Shown here: positions 1 to 12,604 of the stretch, one piece after another
How the letters are laid out: each line of letters begins with the position of its first letter
Position numbering within the stretch: position 1 is the first letter of the stretch
DNA from: Heterobasidion occidentale
Taxonomy: Eukaryota; Basidiomycota; Agaricomycetes; Russulales; Bondarzewiaceae
Assembly: GCA_039111635.1 (NCBI GenBank)
Contig: JBCAQO010000003.1
Location: 2,480,001 to 2,544,000 of the forward strand
DNA length: 64,000 bases
Reading direction: 5' to 3'
The notes under the pieces: model-generated
What the model saw: the letters and a program-made list of their open reading frames with translations, nothing else
Told to the model about the DNA's origin: nothing
Databases searched by the model: none
Translations under genes and position numbers: made by a program

Positions 1-404
1 TTGACTGATCAATGTGATGGCTCTCAAAACGAGGACTGCTTCGGCTTTGCATGACACTGGATGACATTGCTTTCCCCCGACTCCCCGATGCCCTCCGAGC
101 TAGCTTGAAAGCCACGTTGAATTTGACTGATTACGGCCCCGGGATTTCTGGCCGGAATGACTTGCTGTATTTACGGAGCAAAGACCGCCGTGCTCTCCGC
201 AGCTGGCATCAAACCTCCTTCGCCTAAAGGATACCTGTGTTACCTTCAATTGGCCTGCGCTTATGATATAAGGCATGCTCACGCATCTGCCGCGCACAGA
301 CACTTACGCCCATCTCCGACCCCTTTCCTCCGCCTCCTTTACGACCCCACTTCCCCCTCTTACTTTTGACCTCCAGGTTGAGGCCCGAGGAATTTCGCGC
401 GTTC

Positions 405-1548
405 ATGACCAACTCACATTCTGACTACATCCCTCTCTTCAACGGGAACCCGGCGGCGTATTCAAAGGGTCGGCAGCGTTTGTTATGGGGTTTATGCACA
501 GTCTTGGGTCTTTTGGCGCTCATAAACATCGCCGTCCTTGCCAAATTCTTTTTCTCGTCAAAGAACGTTACAACACCTCTCGATGACTACCAAATACTGT
601 AAGCGATTCACGTCTACTCCTCCCTCCTCTCCTAAAGCGCGCAAAACCACTAGCAAGCCAAAATTCGCAACCGGTCGACAAGACCACATATCAACCAATC
701 CCACTGATCCCTCCACCCGCGCAGTAGTTTCATCTCTCTATACGGATTCGTTCGCCTACCCCGTGGCAACGCTCGGCCACTCCATCAGCGCCTCCAACAT
801 AACCGCCCGCCGAATTCTGATGTACATCCCATCTCAAGTTTCAGAACATGCGCTCTGCATCGTCCGCTCTGCCGGCTGGGAGCTCCATCCAGTAGCGCGA
901 ATCGCGCCTCCGCACGAAGGACACGGTGTCGGGTCGCGGTTCGAGGACCAGTACACGAAGTTGAACTTGTGGGGCCTCGATCAGCTCGGGATCGAGTCCG
1001 CCGTGTACCTCGATGCGGACACACTCGTGCGGAGGCCGTTTGACGAGCTTTTCGATCTTCCGTTCGAGTTTGCGGCGGTGCCGGATGTGTTTCCGGACGA
1101 CAAGGCTGGCGGGTTCAAGCTTGGGTTCAACGCGGGCGTGCTCGTGTTGCGCCCCAACAACGACACACTGGCGAACATGATCGCCACACTGGAGCATGCA
1201 CGGTATCCCCCCGGTGAGGCGGAGCAGGCGTTCTTGAACTTGTACTACGGCGGCGAGGCCCTGCGATTGCCCTACGTCTACAACTCGAACTTGGCGATCA
1301 AGCTGCGAAGCACGGAGCTTTGGAAGGCGATGACGGAGGATATTCGCATCGTTCACTACACCACCCTGAAACCCTTCGACTTCGTTGGGAAAGAGGTGCC
1401 GAGCTTAGAGCGGGCGAAGGAGCTTTTGGAGAGTCGGAAGGCAGAAACAGGCGGGATCTTTAGGGAGGAGCTCGGGTGGTGGGAGGAGGCATGGAAGAAG
1501 ACCATCCGGGAACCCGAGCTGCAGAAGTGTCTCGAGCAGCGGTCATGA
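405..1548 (+). CDS. GT8-family glycosyltransferase (glycogenin/galactinol-synthase-like), type II membrane protein
   Basis: Two exons, 405-598 and 654-1548, joined across a 55-nt GT-AG intron; 362 residues. After a short cytosolic tail the product has one hydrophobic segment (about residues 27-50), which suggests a Golgi or ER type II anchor. The rest is a GT8 domain: an SLYTDSFAYPVATLGHS start, then a metal-binding DxD in YLDADTLV (about residue 185), then the LGFNAGVLVL and HYTTLKPF stretches typical of glycogenin-like enzymes. GT8 enzymes transfer sugar from UDP-sugars with retention. The acceptor cannot be read from sequence. An in-frame TTG lies upstream, but the first ATG is at 405. The family call is firm and the substrate unknown. 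Confidence 0.88.
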
Positions 1549-2061
1549 CAAGGGACATTCCCCAATTATTGACACCGTCCATCATCTACAATTCACTTGA
1601 GAGCATACGGGTCGTATGTTGTACTTTCGCAGGTTACCACCATGTCTGTTACATTAGCCAGATAAGTACACTCTAGCTTCATATTGCGTGCATACTGATA
1701 TGCACTGTACTTCCTTTAATTTATGCGCTCAGTTTCCACAGCCCATCATGACAGAACATAGAGCTTTGGTACGTTACAGCTAGATTGTGTCGAGATCCAT
1801 CGTTTCGAGGCCCAAGCTTCGAAAGAATGTAGCCAATCGGAGCATTTAATATGAGAATTGACAGCGCTCAACATAGTGGAGAGCGGTCGGTACACCGCCA
1901 AATTATTCCAGCACCGACGCATTTCGCTAAGCAGGGGTTTCTTCCGTCGAGGTCCATCGTTTTGAACCTAGCTTCAGGCTGTACGCTGATTTTAGCGATA
2001 TGAGCGCCAGCGCCAGTGATCTACATATCAGACCTTGCGACGCGCGCGGTGAGCGCCTATT
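1549..2061. other. intergenic, no gene seen
   Basis: About 500 bases between the GT8 gene and the carboxypeptidase promoter. Reading frames here are short and lack family motifs. The 3' UTR of one gene and the promoter of the next are the likely contents. Confidence 0.5.
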
Positions 2062-2068
2062 TATAAAA
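2062..2068 (+). promoter_or_regulatory. TATA box of the carboxypeptidase gene
   Basis: TATAAAA about 80 bases before the start codon at 2148, a normal spacing for a fungal TATA promoter. Confidence 0.55.
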
Positions 2069-2147
2069 CGATGCACCCGCCGCGAAGTTCCCACCGGAAC
2101 CGAGTCGGTTTGCAACGGTTCCCGACTGTCCTTGGTTCACGCCAACC

Positions 2148-4395
2148 ATGCTGAAGCTGAAGCTTGGTGCAGTATTGGCGCTCCTCTCTTGTCACGTCAG
2201 CTCGAATGCGCTCGGACAATTGCCTATCTGGCAGTCTCCGGAATCGCCTGGTCTGGTCACAAACATCGCGCCAGACGGACTCTGCGAGGAGCACACAGAG
2301 AACGTTCCGTACACAGGATGGTCCAACGTCCCCGCGACGATGAACCTTTCATCCATTGATTCGACACTGGATTATACTTCACTCGAGCACCCCGCGTTTT
2401 CTGGCTACCGCGTCCGCATCAAAAAGACGGAGTTTTGCGATCACACTGTCAAGTGAGCTAGTTTAATGTAGTTTTGATGCGCTCCTGTCCGAAGACACGA
2501 CGTCTGCGTCTGTCCCAGCGTCTACACCGGATACTTGGACGTCGATCAGGGAGCGAAGCACCTCTTCTTCTATTTCTTTGAGAGCCGGCGCGATCCCGCC
2601 CAAGGTAAGAACACAAACTGCCAAATTCACCACAACTCCATGACTCAAGATCGCTGTGCGTTACACTAGACGATGTGATGATGTGGATCAATGGAGGTCA
2701 GATATCTGTGGCGCTTCATCCCATCTACTGACCAGGAGACTGTTGATGCATCTGCATCAGGTCCCGGTTGCTCTTCGTCCATGGGACTTCTCATGGAGCT
2801 TGGTCAGTTGGTCCATGGATGGCGATTACTTTACGGTGCTCTGACACCGAGCGATAGGCCCATGCAGTATCGATATGAAGAACGTCTCCTCGAATGGGAC
2901 GATCTGGAATCCTCATTCATGGAATAACGAAGCCAACATATTCTTTCTTGACCAACCGTAAGTTCATTTCGTGAGTCGGAAACTCAACGACGATGTGTTC
3001 ACTTGCCCCCAAAACGACCAGCGTCGGTGTGGGCTTCTCGTACGCCGACCACGGCGAGACGGTCGAGACGACTGAGGACGCGGCACGGAACGTTCATGCG
3101 TTCATCGCCATCTTCTTCGAAACGTTCGACCAGTTCAAAGGGAGGCCTCTGCACCTTGCAGGCGAGTCGTACGGGGTGCGGGTTGGGTGCTCAGTAGCTG
3201 CCGCAGCGGAGACTGTTGACGGTGCTCTTATAGGGACGGTACCTGCCCGTCTTCGCAGGCGAAATTTGGGACCGAAACCGGTTCGCAGAGGAAGAGGGCC
3301 GTCCCGCCATCAACCTCCAGAGCGTCCTCATCGGGAACGGCATCACAGACATCTCGACGTAAGCGCTCGGTTCTTCGCACCGTCTCTGGCTTCTTGACCG
3401 CCATCCCCGGGACCGTATTAGACTGTATCCTGGCCGGTATGAAATTGAGTGCGGGACGGCTGCTTTGGACGTCCCGTTCCAGTTCATTTCGAGCTGCGTG
3501 AGGATGAAAAAAGCCGTGAGCAGCGTCGCTTATCCTGAGGCTGATAGGTTGAATAGTGGGTCTGGCTTGACGATGTTCACTTCGGCCATCGATAGCTTCC
3601 GCGATGCGAGAAAGCCATGAATGACTATTGCGTGCAGTCATTTGACGAGATGAACTGTCGCGCCGCGGTAAACTTCTGCAACGATCAGCTAAGTGTAGAC
3701 TATTGGAGCAGCGGTAAGCACTCCCGACCTTCTTCGTTCCGTTGATCGAACCAGTAGCCTTCTCAGGAAGGAACGTGTACGACATCTCGAAGGTCAGTCT
3801 AATACGTGCTATGTGACCCTGTTGGCCCTGCACTCATGCCGCTGCTAGATGTGCTTGGGCGATGACCTGTGCTACCTCGAGAATACCGCCATCACCGAGT
3901 ACCTCGACCAGCCTTCTGTCCGAGAGGCCTTGGGCGTGGAGATCCCGTACGGGTTCGCTCCCTGTTCGAGGACCGTCGGCCGCGAATTCGACTTGCACAT
4001 GGACAAATACGCGGTCCCGACGCAGTACTACGTGGCGAATCTGCTCGAGCGCGGCGTCCGCGTCCTCATCTACGCGGGGACATACGATTGGCAGTGCAAC
4101 TGGGTCGCGAACCGGCTGTGGGTGGACAAGCTTGAGTGGTCCGGGCAGGACGGGTACCGCTGCGCGGCCTGGCGCGACTGGACGGTCGACGGCGCCAAGG
4201 CGGGCGAGACGAAGGCGTGGGGCAACCTCACGTTCGCGACGGTGAGAGGGGCGGGACATATGATGAGTCTCTGTTTTTGTGGTTGTTATATGCGCGCGAA
4301 CTGACATCCTGTCTGATGGTGTTCACGTCCCGCACGATAAGCCGGCGGAGGCGTTTGCGATGGTTTCAAGATGGGTGGCACATCAGAGTCTCTGA
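2148..4395 (+). CDS. secreted or vacuolar serine carboxypeptidase (peptidase family S10)
   Basis: Twelve exons give 519 residues: 2148-2452, 2519-2604, 2670-2696, 2761-2802, 2858-2957, 3022-3175, 3234-3358, 3422-3515, 3596-3713, 3767-3792, 3849-4262, 4327-4395. A hydrophobic N-terminus ([15 protein letters not shown]) is a signal peptide. Family landmarks follow in order: WINGGPGCSS oxyanion-hole region, GESYGG with nucleophile Ser236, AGTYDWQC with Asp439, and GAGHMVP with His496. The order and spacing match carboxypeptidase Y-like enzymes that remove C-terminal residues in vacuole or medium. Eleven GT-AG-type joins were tested by frame. The last intron (4263-4326) has no usable GT-AG boundary: only an ATGAGT...CAC intron rebuilds GAGHM-VPHDKP. 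All exons together are a multiple of three. Confidence 0.9.
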
Positions 4396-4936
4396 GGGGC
4401 AGCGGATAAGGAAGTGTTCGTCACTTTTGTTGATTTATTGGAAGGGCCATCAATCAGAGAGATACAGATGTCGGATGTGTTTTACGGAGGATCATGCATC
4501 ATGGGTTGATGGCGCGAGCATCACAATGTAACAGAGCGTGCCAAACGTAGTATGATATGCTCGATGTTCGCAATGCAAGGCTCGAGTGGGATGTCAGCAT
4601 GACACATAAAACACATGGTGTGCCAAGGTGGAAGACGCTGCGCGGTAAGATATGGATAAGTAAGTAGGCCTCCTAGGTCCACGCAAAGGGAGGTGATGGT
4701 GGGCGTGACGTAGATGCGGAACAAGTAGGCAATCGCTAGAGGAGTCGCGAGGAGTAGAGGAAGCGAGAAAGGCGAGGTGCCCGAGAGGCTTGAGGGGAGG
4801 GACCGAGGGAAGGGAACAGCTAGGTGGGGGGAACGGACGATGGACGATGCCATGGAGACCTGTCCGGCAAGACCGAATCGACTGTGTCCACCAATGGAGG
4901 TGTCCCTGCCCCGATTGGTCCATACACCGTCCATCA
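4396..4936. other. intergenic, no gene seen
   Basis: Between the carboxypeptidase stop and the TATA box of the next gene. Open frames of about 130-147 codons on the minus strand show no family motif and look like chance. Confidence 0.45.
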
Positions 4937-4942
4937 TATAAA
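4937..4942 (+). promoter_or_regulatory. TATA box of the ferritin-like gene
   Basis: TATAAA followed by a pyrimidine-rich leader. A probable 5'-UTR intron runs from 5013 (GTGAGT) to about 5130 (CAG), ending before the start codon at 5177. A UTR intron is inferred from splice signals only. Confidence 0.5.
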
Positions 4943-5176
4943 GGATGCCATCCGTCCCTGACATTCATCCTCACCCTTCGCTCTTCTCTCCCTCCTCTTG
5001 TTCATCCTTTCAGTGAGTATCTCGTCCATTCTGCCCCGTCTTGTCTCACCCCAGCGACCTCCCAGTTTTTGGGCTGCCCGGTAGCGCCCCTGGATCATCC
5101 CTCCTTCCTTTCCTTTCATTTTTCCCAGCAGGTTGGTAGAATTGTCCCCGGCGACACCTTTTAGTACGAATCAAAA

Positions 5177-6663
5177 ATGCGTTTCACTGCGTCCTTCGTT
5201 GCCCTTCTTTCCTCCCTCCTGGTCTCGGCCGCACCCGTCAGCCGGACAGTCACCGACAACAACTTGTTGGTCCTCCGTATGTCCCCCCCCCCTTCCAGAT
5301 TTGGGCAACCCTTGTCGATCACTCACGCGCCGTGCTTTCCTGACACATCTCAGAGTTCGCGAACGTCCTCGAGCAGCTGGAGACACAGTTTTACTCGCAG
5401 GCTCTTCAGAAGTTCCAGACAAGCGACTTTATCTCCGCAGGCTTCTCGTCCGCGCAAATCCCCATCGAAGCGTTTACCGCAATTCAGTTCGATGAGGCCA
5501 CGCACACGACGATTATTCAGGTGCGCTCCCTCCCGTCCTTTTTATTCCCTTCCTGAACCTGGTTATTTGGCCGTTAGGAAACTATCGTCGCTCTCGGGTC
5601 CCAACCTCTGAACACTTGCTCGTTCGACTTCTCCTCAGTCCTCACGGATGTCACCACCATGGCTGCAACAGCTCGTCTGGTCGAGAACGTCGGTGTCGCT
5701 GCTTACCTCGGTGCTGCCCACCTCGTCACCGATCCTACCATCCTGACGGCCGCGGCTTCCATCATGACCGTCGAGGCCCGCCACCAAACCGTCCTCAACA
5801 TCCTCGCATCCGGCACTTCCATTCCTCAGGCTTTCGACATTTTCCTGTCGCCCCCCGAAGTCCTTGCCATTGCGGGTGGATTCATCTCAGGCTGCGATCT
5901 CGGTATCAAGGGTACGCTTGTCATTTATCATCAGACGCGAGTTTGCGCTCATCAAACGACACTGCCTGTTAGCTAACCCGGCTCTGTCTCTCACGAACAC
6001 GGGTTCCGTCGGCGAGGGCACCCTCTTGGCCTTCTCGTCCCCGGCCATGACTGGCAGCACTGACGTGAGCGCGACCGTTGTTTTGCATGTGTACGGCGGT
6101 TTCTCACGCTCCTATCCATCTATCAGGGCATGTTCTGCCAAATGATCGCAGGCGGTTTCCCCTTCTCGATCTCGCTCCCCCTCAGCCAGTGCAACGTGCC
6201 TGCTAACCTTACCGGCCCCGTCGCGATCTTCATCACGTCGGACAACCAGCCCCTGAACAACAACGCGCGCGACCAGGCTACCGACAAGATCGTCGCCGGG
6301 CCCACCATGGCGTTCATCGACAACAAGCCCGAGCTGCTCAGCACTCTCGTCCGCAATTCCGGCAGCAGCAGCGGTAGCAGCAGCAACAGCAACTCCGTCG
6401 ACTCGACCACGACGATCAGCCCCTCGCAAGCCAGTGCCATCATCAACAGCGCGTCCGCCGCCAGCGCCACTGCCTCCGTGACCGGCTCTGCGTCGTCCGC
6501 GTCTGCTGCCGCCTCCACCGCATCTGCTTCGTCGTCGTCGTCGTCGTCAAACAACGCTGCTCAGGCCGTGGCGATGCCCGGCGGCCCAAACCTCTACGTT
6601 GGCCCTAGCCCAGACGGCAAGACGACGGTGCTTGGCTGGAGCACGATTCCCGCCCCCCAGTAA
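5177..6663 (+). CDS. secreted ferritin-like (Rds1-type) protein with Ser-rich tail
   Basis: Exons 5177-5276, 5354-5520, 5578-5911, 5973-6064, 6127-6663; 409 residues. Signal peptide MRFTASFVALLSSLLVSAA is followed by a four-helix ferritin-like domain (QFANVLEQLETQFYSQAL at the start, EARHQTVLNILAS in the last helix). This is the fungal stress-response Rds1-like group. After about residue 300 comes a Ser/Ala/Asn-rich region and the closing GPNLYVGPSPDGKTTVLGW, common in this group. Several acidic and His residues in the helices could bind metal, but enzyme activity is unproven for the family. Extracellular location is inferred from the leader. Confidence 0.85.
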
Positions 6664-7235
6664 ACCTGCAGTCGCAGGGGGTTCGCGCCCGGAGGGGCAT
6701 GTGTACTTGATGGACTTTTACTGCAGATCTAGTAGGGTTTTGGGTTTAATGGACTGATACGGACACTTTCAGGTCCTTGACGGACGCGCTATCACTGCAA
6801 TGCTTTTTTGATTTTCTGTACTTACCACCGGGCTGGAGGGGTCCATCGGTCGGCGATCCATTGTGTTGAATGGACTTGGCGCCGAGGGGATGATCGTCGC
6901 TCTACATCACTTGACCTACTGGATGTGCTCAATTTTATTCTCGTGGGGATGAGCGCGATGTTCCGCTTGCTCTGGAAGCTGCCTTGTGTTGCTGCCGTGC
7001 ATGAGGCTTGTGAAAAACGAGCGAATGTGGCGATCCTTCATTGTTGGGAGGAGTATGCTTCGCCACTGCAAGGAGTTCCGTTCGATCTTCGGCGGCGAGC
7101 GTGGCGAGGTATGAAGTATGAATTATGTGAGGCCGCTGCGGAAACGCGTGTAAAGAAAAGAAGAGAAAAACATGGTACACTAAAAGTACATCCACGAAAC
7201 CAGAAAAAGTCTCTATGATCGGGATATCGGGTCAG
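6664..7235. other. convergent intergenic region
   Basis: Lies between the ends of the ferritin-like gene (+) and the EAF gene (-). A 136-codon frame at 6808-7218 has no recognisable features. 3' UTRs are expected. Confidence 0.45.
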
Positions 7236-8825
7236 TCAATCGTCGTCGCTCTCCGAGCTGCTACTATAGTCATCAGAGTCCTCGTCCGCCACGCCACGCG
7301 CCAGCGCGTTCATCGAGATCGGCCGGCCGGTCGAGACGGGTTGCAGGTCGTCTGGCGGGAACAGGCCGTCCCCATCGTCCTCGTCCATCTCTACCGCTTC
7401 CATCTGCGCCTGGAATATGTCGTCGAACTCCTCGCCCTCATCCTCATCCTCGTCCTCGTCGTCGCCGCCGTCGTTATCGTCGCCGTTCTCCTCCTTCATC
7501 ACGATGGTGAGCGGCTGCATTGTCGCGGTGATCGGCGCGGCGACCTCGTCCCACTCGTCGTCGTCCGAGTCTGCGAGTGGCGCAGGCGGCGGGGGCGCGG
7601 GGGACACGGGCGGCGCGAATGCCGCCTGGAGGGCGAGCGGGTCGGGGCCTGACACGGTGGGCAGTGCGAGGCTGAATGTTGGCTGGACGGGTGGCGGCGG
7701 CGGAGAGGCGCGCGCGCGCTTGGCTGGTGAAGGCCGGTTGATTTCCAGCTCCTCTACGTCGGGATCGTCGTGCACGCGCTTGTTGCTGGCGGGCTTGGCC
7801 TTCGGCTTGGCTGGTGCGCGGGGCTTTGGAGGGGGCGGTTGGGAGGGCAAAGCGAGTGGAGGCTTCTCTGCGGGTGTTGGCTTGTGTGGGAGCGCAGGCT
7901 TGGATTTGGGTGGCGGAGGGCGGGGAGGTTGAGTTGGTGCTGGCCTTTTTTGGAGCTTGGCGGCGATTGGGATGTCTTCTTCCTCTTCTTCCTCCTCCTC
8001 TTGTGGTAGAGGTCGAGTGGGAACCTCGTCGTCGGGCTCGCCATCCGCGTCTTCGAGTCCTTCTAGAAGCTCCGCCTCTATTTCTTCTGTCGTGGGAGCC
8101 TTGAAGGTTGAACGGGAAGTAGAGGGTGGCTCTGGAGCTTGTGGTAATGCTACAAGGCGATATGAGCACGGCAACGCGGGCGATTTCGAGCGGGCGGATA
8201 CGCACGAGAAGCAGAGGCCGACGGTCGTGCCCTCGTAGTCACACGCCTCTTGTGGTTCAAACTAATCAAAGAGTCTAACTTCTCAAGGGTATATGTCTGC
8301 AGATGACCAGCGTTAGTGAGACATGGGTACAAACGAAATGAATGTGCAAGAGCACCCACACCCATCCCGGGATCGTATATGAGCACGCACTCAAAGTCCT
8401 TCGCAGGCTTCTCGTCGCCTTCGAATTCGTGTGCCTCATTTGGCTAGCGGTGGAAACCCGTCAGCGGTTCCCAAGAGGCACTGCTCACAGGGACAGACCT
8501 GCGAAGTCGGCCGCTCGACTCTGACCCCCGTCCCCTCCTTCCCCTGCTGGACTTCAATGGTCCCGGGCTTCGTGGGATCGATAGATTCCGGTTTGAAGTT
8601 ATCTACAGCAGCCACAGGTGCCACGCGTCAGCAAAGGGATCGGCGCGAGGCGTGAGCGTGAGCGACTCGACACGCACATCGAAACGAATAGAAATCTTTC
8701 TCTGGGAGAGCTCGTTTGGCGTTGTAAGTTCCCATGCGCATCTTGAGATCCTTCACGAGCGACTGCCCCATCTGAACCTCGTATCTCCCGGGGGCAGGAC
8801 TCCATGCGGAGGTGCTTGAAGACAT
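7236..8825 (-). CDS. EAF-family RNA polymerase II elongation factor
   Basis: Exons on the minus strand: 8825-8678, 8602-8499, 8443-8360, 8296-8245, 8149-7236; 433 residues. The N-terminal 130 residues carry the ELL-associated-factor domain: APGRYEVQMGQSL, FYSFRYNFKPESIDPTKPG, DFECVLIYDPGMG and TYTLEKLDS. The rest is disordered, Pro- and Lys-rich, ending in long Asp/Glu runs and Ser-rich acidic residues, as in animal EAF1/2 transactivation regions. EAF proteins bind ELL and stimulate Pol II elongation in the nucleus. All four introns (55-95 nt) keep the frame. Neighbours NCBP3-like and ARS2 also act on nascent mRNA. Confidence 0.85.
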
Positions 8826-9078
8826 CGCAAATGGTGGTGGTGGTGGTGGTAAAGGGGAAGAAGCCGACAGCCTTGTCGGTGAAACTGGGACCCAGCCGCC
8901 CAGTTAGTTACGCGGTATTGTGCCACTGCTGTACGGGCCGGAGTCTGGGGTTCAATCGAGATCCGTTCGTCTGCCACAAGCGCTCTTCATGATCTTCCGG
9001 ACCAACAGCTATGGAACGCGCATGCACAACATGAAGTGGAGAAGATAACTACAGGCGTGAATGAACAGACTCGCAGCG

Positions 9079-10664
<1,586 letters not shown>

Positions 10665-10820
10665 ATTGATGGAAGAATAAATGGGTATAGAGTTGGAACG
10701 AGCAAGGAACAATCGAAGTCTACTCAAACTTCACAATTGCCTTTTTTGGATTCACACTGACCTTCAAAGGAGCACCACTTCCAGCTTTCACCACATCAGT
10801 CTTCCACTAGACTAGCATCC
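10665..10820. promoter_or_regulatory. divergent promoter KRR1 / NCBP3-like
   Basis: Only 156 bases separate the start codons of two opposite genes, so they must share or overlap promoter elements. No TATA box is seen. Confidence 0.5.
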
Positions 10821-12143
10821 ATGGACAACATTCCGGAAGATATTGTCCTTGATGATCTCGACGCTCTTCCTTACGACAATGATGTCCCCTATGAAGAACA
10901 GCTCCCATCTCATCCCGAGCCTACATCGCTCGCCAACCGCATAGGTCGCAACAAAGTATATTTGCTCTCAGAGACATCTGTTTCTCGAGTCGGCAAGGTG
11001 CGCTGGAACATGTCATCGGACAAACTCGATAACGGGCTCTAACAAGAGAGTTGAACCCCTCCTCTCGTTTATATTGCGCTTGCCCTCTCTGCCTCTTGGC
11101 AGAGAAAACGCGGCGGAGAGGCAACCCAGATGGAAGCGGAGGATGAGGTCGAGGAAATGGATGGAGGTATGCCAGACACATTTTTATAGTAGTCCATTTG
11201 AACTGAGTGTTGTGAAGACACGTCTCGCAGGAACAATGCTATCCTGTTGACTGGCTCACCCATCTCGCATCTTCCAACCGGCCGATTATTTGCCTATGCA
11301 GCGCACTTCAATGCCATACCTATGGGATTAGAGTGGGTCGACGATACCACCTGTGTGCTGGTCTTTCCGGCCAAGTCGGAAGCACAGACCGCATTCAGCG
11401 TTTTGCAGAAGACACTCGACGAAATGCCTGACGAGGAAGGCTTTTCAACGGCCAAGTCTATTCCTATGACGTTTTGGCCGCCGGAAGAACGTATCAGCGC
11501 CAGCCTCGGCAAAGGTGAGGGCCTGAAGGGAACAATTCGGATGCGATGGGCCAGGAACGAGGATGCCAAGAAGAAGGGCGCCAGGTTGGAGAGCCAGTTT
11601 TACAAGAAGCACGGTGTGGATGCGGGCAAGGAGGTAGTGGGGCCGCGGAGTCTGGTTACCGCCATCGAAGAGAGCGAGTACGAGGGCCGAAATTTGTCAA
11701 AGCGGAGGAGGAGAGACGATGAGCCCATCAAAGCCCAGCTCGACGACGACATCGAGACATTCTTACGTGAGGATTCGCCAGAGGAAGAGTCTCCACTGTC
11801 TCCGCCGTCGAAAATGCGATCAGACTACATCGGGTCTGATGGCAGGACACTGCTGGAGCGCACGTCGATGATACGCGCGCACCCAGAGACACTCGCTTCG
11901 CGGATCATGGCTGAGCTGCCACGTCGCGCGCAGGGACGAGATAGAGGTAGAGACAGAGATGAGGGTGATAGAGCGCCAAGGGCAGGGAGAGACCGTCGGA
12001 GGCGGACGGCAGATAGAGAAGGGTCTACACGGAGACGACGGGGTGGTGGCAGAGAAGGACGCGAGCGAACCGAGCCGAGAGAGAAGAAAAGCCAACAAGA
12101 GCTTGACGACGAGCTGGAAGCATTCCTGAATGAGCGAGACTGA
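10821..12143 (+). CDS. NCBP3: NCBP3-like nuclear cap-binding protein
   Basis: Exons 10821-10997, 11103-11166, 11218-12143; 388 residues. The core resembles the NCBP3 (C17orf85) RNA-recognition-like domain: RRNNAILLTGSPISHLPT, then LEWVDDTTCVLVF, the signature used to recognise the family. A long basic and acidic tail with RGRDRDRD-type repeats follows and is probably disordered and RNA-binding. In animals NCBP3 binds the cap and ARS2 in mRNA export. An ARS2 gene lies 4 kb downstream on the same strand. The 5' exon is acidic and poorly conserved. Family call good, exact role inferred. Confidence 0.78.
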
Positions 12144-12604
12144 ATGAGCTCCGTCTGCTGTATATATGTACATCCACTGCATCACCACCTCCCCGATTTT
12201 TTTGTACAAGTCCAACTCCAACTTGCAAGGCCAGGCGCGCTTTTTGTTCGCTATCTTATGGAATAATGAATGTACTTCGACACGCAACACTCAAAACTTC
12301 GCCAGTACTTCGCCCTAGTGCTATAAACTAATTGCAATATCAAGATTGCATTTTCATTATATGGTACATTTAAGGTCTTTTTCTCCGCGCCGTGGTAGAA
12401 AGCGCCGTACATAATTGACCGTGCGACACATACACTGTTAACTAAGGATGTTTAACCTCGCCCAGCTTTTCCGTCTACAAATATGTAGAGTACGGTGGCT
12501 GTCTGTCTCCAACGGCGGCTACTATTTCCACGAAGGCGGCCCGTTGATCGTCACTTTGAATCGCAACAGGCACGCGCCTGTGTTGCAACGAACTGATTCG
12601 TGTT
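12144..12604. other. convergent intergenic region
   Basis: AT-richer spacer between the ends of the NCBP3-like gene (+) and the orphan gene (-). No gene motif seen. Confidence 0.45.

Noticed and set aside
3714..3754. 41-nt intron in the carboxypeptidase ending at the first CAG
   Set aside because: Would add VAFS before GRNVYDISK. The next CAG (3766) gives [11 protein letters not shown] as in the family and a normal 53-nt intron.
4241..4345. Conventional GT-AG intron (GTGAGA...ATAAG) in the carboxypeptidase, also in frame
   Set aside because: It would remove VRGAGHMVPHDK, including the catalytic His that all active S10 peptidases keep. Kept only as the competing model.
8940..8965. GGTTCAATC as a tRNA T-arm
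   Set aside because: Flanking bases do not pair and no anticodon arm or acceptor stem could be found.
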